Assembly: GCF_002197685.1 (NCBI RefSeq)
Contig: NZ_NBBI01000001.1
Location: forward strand, 744,001-808,000
Source: Sphingomonas dokdonensis
GTDB lineage: Bacteria > Pseudomonadota > Alphaproteobacteria > Sphingomonadales > Sphingomonadaceae
Reading direction: 5' to 3'
Length of the DNA: 64,000 nucleotides
Position 1 is the stretch's first letter, and every line of letters begins with the position of its first letter. The position numbers and the translations under genes were made by a program. This document shows positions 53,261-59,573 of this stretch, piece after piece. Below the pieces are notes generated by a model. The model had not been told where the DNA came from, did no database searches, and saw only the letters and a list, made by a program, of their open reading frames with translations.

Positions 53261-53712
53261 TGCCGGGTTTGTGGTTCGAGCAATTCTCGGTCGGGCAGCG
53301 CTTCGCTCATGAGATCCGTCGCACGGTGATCGAAGCGGACAACATGCTGTTTTCCGCGCTGACCTATAATCCGGCGGCGCTGCATATCGATCACGATTAT
53401 GCCGCGACTACCGAGTTCGGGAAGCCGCTGGTCAACTCCTTGTTCACGCTGGGGCTGGTGATCGGCTTGAGTGTGCAGGACACAACCTTCGGTACGACCG
53501 TCGCCAATCTGGGCATGAGCGAAACGACGTTTCCGAAGCCAGTTTTCGCCGGTGATACGATTCGCGTCGAAACGGAAGTAAAGGCGCTTCGCCCATCGTC
53601 GTCACGGCCGGGGCAGGGGATCGTCACCTTCGAGCATCTCGGGCTCAATCAGCGGGACGAGATCGTGTGCCGAACGCTGCGTGCCGCGCTGATGATGGCA
53701 AAGCCCGCCTGA
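53260..53712 (+). CDS. MaoC-family dehydratase
   Basis: This 150-residue single-hotdog protein has the MaoC pattern: FEQFSVGQRFAHEIRRTV, NPAALHIDHDYAATTEFGKP with the catalytic Asp/His region, and ANLGMSETTFPKPVFAGDTI. The family hydrates enoyl-CoA thioesters such as crotonyl- or mesaconyl-CoA. ATG 53260 overlaps the previous stop by one base, so it is co-translated with the CDP-alcohol enzyme. Why the two are linked is not clear; the MaoC protein may act in lipid tail supply. Confidence 0.83.
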   Translation: MPGLWFEQFSVGQRFAHEIRRTVIEADNMLFSALTYNPAALHIDHDYAATTEFGKPLVNSLFTLGLVIGLSVQDTTFGTTVANLGMSETTFPKPVFAGDTIRVETEVKALRPSSSRPGQGIVTFEHLGLNQRDEIVCRTLRAALMMAKPA

Positions 53713-53766
53713 GAGGGAACAAGCGTCGCGCCCCCGCCGTTTCGCTTACGAAACAGGGAGACGTTC

Positions 53767-54306
53767 ATGCTACGTTTAACGATGGCGGCCGGTCTGGCCG
53801 CTTGTGTCATCGGGCTCAGCGCGTGCGATGAAGGCAAGCTGGAAACTGGGGCACCGGTTGCGGGCGGCGCCACCGCCGTTGCCCCGTTGCGCACGGCGGC
53901 AGGCGCCGACGTCGGGCGCGCCACAGCTACCGAGGTTGCGGGCGGCCTGCGCTTCACCGTTGATGGAATGAACATGCCGGCGGGCACGCACGGCGCGCAT
54001 GTTCACACCACGGGCCGCTGCGACGCGCCTGATTTCACGACGGCGGGTGGGCACTGGAACCCGACGGAGATGAAGCATGGGACGATGAACCCGCAGGGTC
54101 CGCATTACGGCGACATCCCCAATCTGATCGTCGACTCGGGGGGCCGGGGCACCGTGGCGGCGACCATTCCCGGTGCGACGATGGCCGGGCTGCTCGATGC
54201 GGACGGTGCGGCATTCGTGATCCACGCCGGGCCTGACGATCTGAAGACCGACCCGTCGGGCAATAGCGGCGGCCGGATTGCTTGCGGCGTGTTCCAGGCG
54301 TCCTGA
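53767..54306 (+). CDS. sodC: Cu/Zn superoxide dismutase, lipoprotein
   Basis: SodC removes superoxide in the periplasm. The 179-residue precursor has a lipobox LSAC at about residue 19. The metal ligands are in GAHVHTTGRC, GGHWNPTEMKHG, GPHYGDIPNL and FVIHAGPDDLKTDPSGNSGG. The disulfide pair is the Cys of GRCD with that of RIACGVF. The protein is anchored by lipid at the outer side of the membrane. A strong terminator follows. It has AGGGAG upstream. Confidence 0.95.
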   Translation: MLRLTMAAGLAACVIGLSACDEGKLETGAPVAGGATAVAPLRTAAGADVGRATATEVAGGLRFTVDGMNMPAGTHGAHVHTTGRCDAPDFTTAGGHWNPTEMKHGTMNPQGPHYGDIPNLIVDSGGRGTVAATIPGATMAGLLDADGAAFVIHAGPDDLKTDPSGNSGGRIACGVFQAS

Positions 54307-54310
54307 TGTC

Positions 54311-54347
54311 AAAAGGGGCTGCGCCATCAGCACCAGCCCCTTTTTTT
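54311..54347 (+). terminator. Rho-independent terminator of sodC
   Basis: AAAAGGGGCTG (54311-54321) pairs with CAGCCCCTTTT (54334-54344) around a 12-nt loop, and the T-run continues to 54347. The A-rich left side means it may also work for the convergent fur transcript. Confidence 0.9.
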
Positions 54348-54387
54348 CACCTGCCGAAACTTCGGTCGCTTTCAGTGCGGCCTCGCG

Positions 54388-54810
54388 TCACTCCTTGCGG
54401 GTGAGGCTGACGCCGTAAAGCTCCATGCGGTGATCGACGAGGCGAAAGCCCAGCCGCTCCGCGATCTGCTTTTGCAGCAATTCGAGTTCGGGATCGACAA
54501 ACTCGATCACCTTGCCGGTTTCTACGTCGATCAGATGGTCGTGGTGCGCCTCCGGCGAAGGTTCGTACCGCGCGCGGCCATCGCCGAAATCGTGGCGGTC
54601 GAGGATGCCGGCCTCCTCGAACAAGCGCACGGTGCGATAGACCGTGGCGATCGAGATACCGGGGTCGATCGCAGACGCGCGCTCGTAAACCTTTTCCACG
54701 TCGGGGTGATCGTCGGCTTCGGAGAGGACGCGGGCTATGACCCGGCGCTGTTCGGTGATTCGCAGCCCTTTTTCATGGCAGAGCGCTTCAAGGTCGATCT
54801 TGCGTGGCAT
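54388..54810 (-). CDS. fur: Fur-family ferric/metal uptake regulator
   Basis: This 140-residue winged-helix regulator has LRITEQRRVIARVLSEADDH, SIATVYRTVRLFEEAGIL and the metal ligands in RYEPSPEAHHDHLIDVETG. The structural CxxC pairs common in Fur (for example after HHDH) are missing: the segment reads DVETGKVIEF. That form is typical of alphaproteobacterial Fur/Mur, which may respond to manganese or iron. It controls iron or oxidative-stress genes in family members, and sodC lies next door. It is last in the minus-strand group tsaB-rimI-fur. Confidence 0.9.
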   Translation of the reverse strand: MPRKIDLEALCHEKGLRITEQRRVIARVLSEADDHPDVEKVYERASAIDPGISIATVYRTVRLFEEAGILDRHDFGDGRARYEPSPEAHHDHLIDVETGKVIEFVDPELELLQKQIAERLGFRLVDHRMELYGVSLTRKE

Positions 54811-54867
54811 TCTCCCCGTGTAGTCGGGGGAGCCTGTTGCGAAAAGCGTAAACGACTCGCAACAACG

Positions 54868-55344
54868 CTAGGCGAGCTCCACCGAATAGCTGTGAGCGTC
54901 GTACGCCTGTCCGGTATGGCCGCGATAGTAACCGCGGCGCTCGCCGCATTTCACGAAACCGTTCGCGCTGTAGAGCCCGATCGCGGTGTTGCCGGCCCGC
55001 ACCTCAAGGTGAACCCGGACGGCACCGCGGCTGCGCGCCTCTGCCAGAATGCTGCGGACCAGCGCCGCGCCGACACCCTGCCGGCGAAATGGCTGCGCGG
55101 TGGCGATAAGCAGCAGTTCGGCTTCGTCCACGATCGCGCGGGCAAGCGCGAAGCCCGCAACACTGCCGTTCACGCGCGCAAGCGTCAGCCACACGCCCGG
55201 CATGCCGAGAATGCCGAGCAGCTGGCTGCGCGTCCATGCCTCGCCGAAGCGAGGGTCAAAGGCGCTGTCCATCACCGCCTCAACGGCAGTTGCGTCGGCA
55301 GCAACACCGCTGGTCAGTTCCACCATGCGCAGGCGCGTGCTCAT
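54868..55344 (-). CDS. rimI: Ribosomal-protein-alanine N-acetyltransferase RimI-like
   Basis: This 158-residue GNAT enzyme has AELLLIATAQPFRRQGVGAAL with the acetyl-CoA motif and GNTAIGLYSANGFVKCGERR. RimI acetylates the N-terminus of ribosomal protein S18. It overlaps the tsaB stop by four bases, and the rimI-tsaB pair is common in bacteria. The sequence is more divergent in its N-terminal half than E. coli RimI. Confidence 0.87.
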   Translation of the reverse strand: MSTRLRMVELTSGVAADATAVEAVMDSAFDPRFGEAWTRSQLLGILGMPGVWLTLARVNGSVAGFALARAIVDEAELLLIATAQPFRRQGVGAALVRSILAEARSRGAVRVHLEVRAGNTAIGLYSANGFVKCGERRGYYRGHTGQAYDAHSYSVELA

Positions 55345-55958
55345 GCCGGCAACTTGGCATCCGGCGCGCGTCCATAAAGCGGACGGGCGGGCAGGGTGGA
55401 GAGGTCCGGCGGCAACAGATGCGCCTTGGCAGCCTCAGGCAGCGCCTCGCGCGTGGCGAGTTCGGGCTGCAACTGGGTGAGCCAGCGTACGCCGTTGCCA
55501 ACTGCTATTCGGTGGCCAAGAGCTGCGATCGCTGCCTCGGGCCGCAGCGACGCGAGCGGCTCGGTGGGCATCAGGGGCGAGGCGGTAAACCCTTGCATGA
55601 AGACCTCACCGTGCCCGCCTTCCAGCACAACCGCAAGCGGCGTGGCATCATCCTCGGCAAAGGCCGCAGCGGCGATCAGCGCAAGCGAAGAATAGCCGCG
55701 TACCGGCACGCCCCACCCGAGCCCGAGCGCGCGGGCAGCGGCGATGCCGACCCGAATGCCGGTGAAGCTGCCGGGGCCAACGTCGACCAGCACGTCGCCT
55801 GCGCGGCCGCCATCGGGCAGCGCCGCGATCATCGGCACCAGTCGCTCGGCGTGGCCCCGCCCGACGACATCATGGCGGGCCGCAACGACGTGCCCATCCT
55901 CCAACAGCGCGACGGAGCAGGCGGCAGTGGCGGTATCGATAACAAGCGTGCGCGGCAT
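55341..55958 (-). CDS. tsaB: tRNA threonylcarbamoyladenosine biosynthesis protein TsaB
   Basis: TsaB is the scaffold of the TsaBDE complex that makes t6A at position 37 of ANN-decoding tRNAs. The 205-residue ASKHA-fold protein starts TLVIDTATAACSVALLEDG and has the signature DVLVDVGPGSFTGIRVGIAA. It lacks the metal-binding histidines of TsaD, as expected. It overlaps rimI by four bases. It follows the nitroreductase gene after 71 bp. Confidence 0.93.
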   Translation of the reverse strand: MPRTLVIDTATAACSVALLEDGHVVAARHDVVGRGHAERLVPMIAALPDGGRAGDVLVDVGPGSFTGIRVGIAAARALGLGWGVPVRGYSSLALIAAAAFAEDDATPLAVVLEGGHGEVFMQGFTASPLMPTEPLASLRPEAAIAALGHRIAVGNGVRWLTQLQPELATREALPEAAKAHLLPPDLSTLPARPLYGRAPDAKLPA

Positions 55959-56029
55959 CGCACCCCTTTGCCTGCGGGGCGTTGCGGCTCAAGCCCCTTT
56001 TGTTTGGTCCTTGACGTCCGAAGCGATAC

Positions 56030-56623
56030 TCAGACGACGCGGTTAAATTTCTCAAATGCCGGGCGTGGGCTCCGTTCGAAGATGGTGGATGGATCACCAT
56101 AGCCAAGCGTCGAGATGAAGTTCGTGCGCACGCCCGGCTGATCGGCGAAAAACGCCTTGTCCACTTCGCCCGCGTCAAAGCCGCTCATCGGGCCGGTATC
56201 GAGGCCGAGTGCCCGGGCGGCGAGGATGAAATAGCCGCCCTGTAACGACGAATTGCGGAAGGCGGATGCCTCGCGCAGCTCGGTGTTGCCGTCAAACCAG
56301 CTCTTCGCGTCGGCATGCGGGAACAGCTCGGGCAGATGCTCGTGAAAGTTCACGTCCATGCCCAAGACCACGCAGACGGGCGCCTTGCGGATCTTGTCGG
56401 CATTGCTGTCGCTGGCGAAGCGCGCAAGCTTCTCCTTTGCCTCGTCGCTGACGCACCACACGAGCCGGGCAGGCAGCTGATTGGCGCTGGTCGGCCCCAT
56501 CTTCATCAGCTCCCAGATCGCGCGCAGCTGGTCTTCGCTGACCGGCTGATCGGTGAAGCCATTGTAGGTCCGGCCAGAACGAAACAGCTGGTCCAGCGCG
56601 GCGTCGTCGATCGGAGCGGCCAT
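56030..56623 (-). CDS. rutE: Nitroreductase-family malonic semialdehyde reductase, RutE/HadB-like
   Basis: This is a 197-residue flavin enzyme. Family features are DQLFRSGRTYNGFTDQPVSE, MGPTSANQLPARLVWC and GYFILAARALGLDTGPMSGF. RutE/HadB proteins reduce 3-oxopropanoate (malonic semialdehyde) from pyrimidine breakdown, using NAD(P)H. No other rut genes are nearby, so the substrate here is uncertain. ATG 56623 gives the standard start. The gene follows the NfuA-like gene by 75 bp on the same strand. Confidence 0.85.
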   Translation of the reverse strand: MAAPIDDAALDQLFRSGRTYNGFTDQPVSEDQLRAIWELMKMGPTSANQLPARLVWCVSDEAKEKLARFASDSNADKIRKAPVCVVLGMDVNFHEHLPELFPHADAKSWFDGNTELREASAFRNSSLQGGYFILAARALGLDTGPMSGFDAGEVDKAFFADQPGVRTNFISTLGYGDPSTIFERSPRPAFEKFNRVV

Positions 56624-56698
56624 GAAAAGTCCTTCAGCGTTGATGGTCGCGCCGTTTCGGCCACGGCGCAAAGGGCGGGTGGTGATCGGCGCGCCGGA

Positions 56699-57271
56699 TC
56701 AGACGGCGCGGACCTCGGTTACTTCGGGCACGTAATAGCGCAGCAACTGCTCGATGCCGTTCTTCAGCGTGGCCGTGGAGGAGGGGCAACCGGCACATGC
56801 GCCCTGCATGCGCAGGAAAACCTTGCCCTTGTCGAAGCCGCGATAGACGATGTCGCCGCCATCGTTCGCGACGGCCGGGCGCACGCGCATGTCGATCAGA
56901 TCCTTGATCTGTGCCACAATCTCCGCGTCGGCCGGATCGTCGGCAAAGCTTTCTTCCTCCGCGGGGACCGAAAAACCGGCCGAGACGGTGCGGAACAGCG
57001 GCATCTGCGCAGTGAAGTGATCCATCAGGATCGCCAGCACGTCCGGCTTCACATCGCGCCAGTCGCTGCCCGGCGCGATGGTGACGGAGATGAAGTCACG
57101 GCCGAAGAAGACGCCGCTGACGTCACCCAAATCGAACAGCGCCGTTGCGAGCGGCGACGCCTCCGCCTCCTCCGGGTTTGCGAAATCGCGCGTGCCGGCA
57201 TCCATGACGATGCGGCCAGGCAGGAATTTCTGGGTAGACGGATTGGGCGTCGGTTCTGTCTCGATCAGCAT
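56699..57271 (-). CDS. nfuA: NfuA-like Fe-S cluster scaffold (Nfu N- and C-domains)
   Basis: This 190-residue protein has the Nfu N-terminal domain (LIETEPTPNPSTQKFLPGR) and a C-terminal NifU domain with VAQIKDLIDMRVRPAVANDG and the CxxC motif GACAGCPSSTATL. It transfers 4Fe-4S clusters to target proteins, possibly QueE, UdgX and radical-SAM enzymes in this genome (inference). ATG 57271 is chosen; the frame is open upstream into the divergent gene but not homologous. An ATG three codons earlier is possible. Confidence 0.93.
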   Translation of the reverse strand: MLIETEPTPNPSTQKFLPGRIVMDAGTRDFANPEEAEASPLATALFDLGDVSGVFFGRDFISVTIAPGSDWRDVKPDVLAILMDHFTAQMPLFRTVSAGFSVPAEEESFADDPADAEIVAQIKDLIDMRVRPAVANDGGDIVYRGFDKGKVFLRMQGACAGCPSSTATLKNGIEQLLRYYVPEVTEVRAV

Positions 57272-57371
57272 AAGGCGCATGTGGCGTGCGCAACGGCGAC
57301 GATCAAGCGCGCGGGCGGAAAGGAAAGGTTTCCGGTCGCGCAAGGCGGCTGCGTCGGATAGCGTCAGGGCC

Positions 57372-58523
57372 GTGACGCCCATACGGATATCGCTCGATGC
57401 AGCCCGGCGCATTGCGCTTGCGGCGCAGGGATTTGGCATATCGCGGCCGCCCCACGCGACCCGGGCGCATCTGCGGCGCACCTTGGATCGGCTCGCGCTG
57501 CATCAGATCGACAGCGTCAACGTGCTTGAGCGTGCGCACTACCTACCGGCGTTCTCCCGGCTCGGCAGCTATGACCGGACATTGTTCGACCGCGCCGCCT
57601 GGGGGCCGCGATCGCAGCGGACGATGTTCGAATATTGGGCCCACGAAGCCTCGTTGCTGCCGCTGGATCTCCGCCCGCTGCTCCGCTGGCGCATGGATCG
57701 TGCCGATCGCGGGATCATGCGATCGGCGGGCATGCGGCGCTTTGCTACGGAGCGGCGATCCGAGGCGATGGCGCTGCTAGCCCGGATCCGCGCAGATGGC
57801 GCCATCGCAGCGTCCGATGTGGAGAGCAGCAAGACGGGGTGGTGGGCGTGGAGCGGGGCCAAGGCCGCGCTGGAATGGCTGTTCTATGCCGGCCACGTCA
57901 CCACCGCGACGCGCCGTCGCGGGTTCGAGCGCGTCTATGACTTGCCCGAGCGTGTGTTGCCTCAGGCTGTTCTGGACCTGCCCACGCCGGACGAGGCAAG
58001 CGCGCAGGCCATGCTGATCGAGCGTGCCGCGCGGGCGCTCGGCATCGCGACCGCAGCCGAACTGCGCGACTATTTTCGCATGGGGCCGGCAGATACCGCA
58101 GCCGCTATCGGCAGGCTGGTGGCGGAGGGCATGCTACGACCCGCTGCGATCGACGGCTGGCCGCCCGTGTATCTTCATCACGCCGCCAAACACCCGCGCC
58201 GTATCGCCGCGCAGGCGCTGCTTGCCCCGTTCGATCCGCTAATCTGGGAGCGTGCACGAACGGAACGGCTATTTGGCTTTCGCTATCGGATCGAGATCTA
58301 CGTGCCGGCGGACAAGCGGCAATACGGCTATTATGTCCTGCCCTTCCTGCTTGGCGAACGGATCGTCGCGCGGGTGGACCTGAAGGCAGATCGGGCGAAT
58401 GGCCGCTTACTGGTTCGCGCGTGTCATCTCGAGCCTGGCGCACCGCCGGATACGCGCGAGCGGCTGGAGGAGGAACTGGCAGCCATGGCGACTTGGCTAG
58501 GGCTCGAAGCGGTCGAACACTGA
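57372..58523 (+). CDS. ycaQ: AlkX/YcaQ-like winged-helix DNA glycosylase
   Basis: This 383-residue protein belongs to the HTH_42/AlkZ-like family. It has the catalytic QPhiD motif (Gln45-Ile-Asp47, in LALHQIDSVNVLERAHYLPA), then LFDRAAWGPRSQRTMFEYWA and, late, APFDPLIWERARTERLFGF. QPhiD marks the AlkX/YcaQ branch, which unhooks interstrand crosslinks; the AlkZ branch has QPhiQ. GTG 57372 has CAGGGCC just upstream. It is divergent from nfuA with 100 bp between starts. Confidence 0.87.
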   Translation: MTPIRISLDAARRIALAAQGFGISRPPHATRAHLRRTLDRLALHQIDSVNVLERAHYLPAFSRLGSYDRTLFDRAAWGPRSQRTMFEYWAHEASLLPLDLRPLLRWRMDRADRGIMRSAGMRRFATERRSEAMALLARIRADGAIAASDVESSKTGWWAWSGAKAALEWLFYAGHVTTATRRRGFERVYDLPERVLPQAVLDLPTPDEASAQAMLIERAARALGIATAAELRDYFRMGPADTAAAIGRLVAEGMLRPAAIDGWPPVYLHHAAKHPRRIAAQALLAPFDPLIWERARTERLFGFRYRIEIYVPADKRQYGYYVLPFLLGERIVARVDLKADRANGRLLVRACHLEPGAPPDTRERLEEELAAMATWLGLEAVEH

Positions 58524-58567
58524 TCGTTTGCGGGCGTGTCTGCGCCTGGCTGTCGCGCCGCTGCGTA

Positions 58568-59341
58568 CTATGCGGTCAAGTTGCGGCGTCGTTCCTGCGC
58601 AAAGGCGGCACGCCGGGCGGTCTGACGAACCAAGTTGGCGATCCATTTGCCGGGATTGCGCAGCGGACGATCAAACTCCAGCAGCAGCACAAGGCAAATT
58701 TCGTCGGTGTCGTTCCACACCTCATGCTCGAACGTGTCATCGAACACGAGGGTTTCACCTTCCGCCCAGCGTACGACGCGGCGACCGACTCGCATGCGCG
58801 CGTCGCCGTCGCGCGGCACGCCCAGCCCCAGGTGACAGGTGACAAGACCCTTGCTGACGCCGCGGTGCGCGGGAACGTGCGTGCCTGGCGCGAGAAGGGA
58901 GAAGAAGGCGCTGCTCAGGCCCGGCACCTGCCGCGCCAAGCCGCTGGTGACGGGACAGCGCGCGGCATTCTCATCGACGCGATAGACGTGATCCGAATGA
59001 CCCAGCGACGGTGAGTCGGTGGTTTGCGGCATGGCGTGCTGGTCGGGAGCACTTCCGCCGTCACTGGGCGAGGCGTGGCCGCATAGCGCAACCTCAACCG
59101 CTTCGGCCCGGATTTCCTCCCAGCGGTCGCGGAACAGCTGCGTCCAGGGGAACAGGCGCACATCCAGAACGGGATCGTTGGGGATGATTGACGATGCCGC
59201 GATCAGGCGGTTGAGCGGGCCGCGCAGGTGGTTGCCGATGAGGGCGAGGACGGCGCGGCGCGGCGCTGCCACGATCGGTGCTGGGGTGCGGGGGCGGAGC
59301 GCGATCGGCGGAATGGAGCCAGCGGTGAGTTCAGCCGACAT
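58568..59341 (-). CDS. Aspartyl/asparaginyl beta-hydroxylase-domain oxygenase (LpxO-like)
   Basis: This 257-residue protein has the Asp/Asn hydroxylase fold: LAPGTHVPAHRGVSKGLVTC, LGLGVP, then VRWAEGETLVFDDTFEHEVW. The two His clusters are iron ligands of Fe(II)/2-oxoglutarate oxygenases. LpxO-type members hydroxylate lipid A acyl chains and others hydroxylate proteins. No membrane helix is obvious, unlike many LpxO proteins, so the substrate is open. ATG 59341 is chosen; a GTG two codons earlier is possible. The preceding 226 bp to the M16 gene hold nothing else. Confidence 0.82.
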   Translation of the reverse strand: MSAELTAGSIPPIALRPRTPAPIVAAPRRAVLALIGNHLRGPLNRLIAASSIIPNDPVLDVRLFPWTQLFRDRWEEIRAEAVEVALCGHASPSDGGSAPDQHAMPQTTDSPSLGHSDHVYRVDENAARCPVTSGLARQVPGLSSAFFSLLAPGTHVPAHRGVSKGLVTCHLGLGVPRDGDARMRVGRRVVRWAEGETLVFDDTFEHEVWNDTDEICLVLLLEFDRPLRNPGKWIANLVRQTARRAAFAQERRRNLTA

Positions 59342-59573
59342 CGACACGCGCGGCGGGCAGGCGACGAGGTCGCGATCCTGCCTTGCTGCGCTTCGAGTCG
59401 AGATAGCGGCCTCCGCTCTGCCAATCGATTTTCCCCGCGCCGCGCACTTCGCGATCCGGCGGGAAGGCGGAACGCTAGGTACGATTCAGGTCAAAAACAT
59501 GGCGCGATCGGGACCGTCGAAAGATCGGGAGGAAGTGTGGCGATGATGCAAGCGGCAGGCTAGAAGCCGCGCC

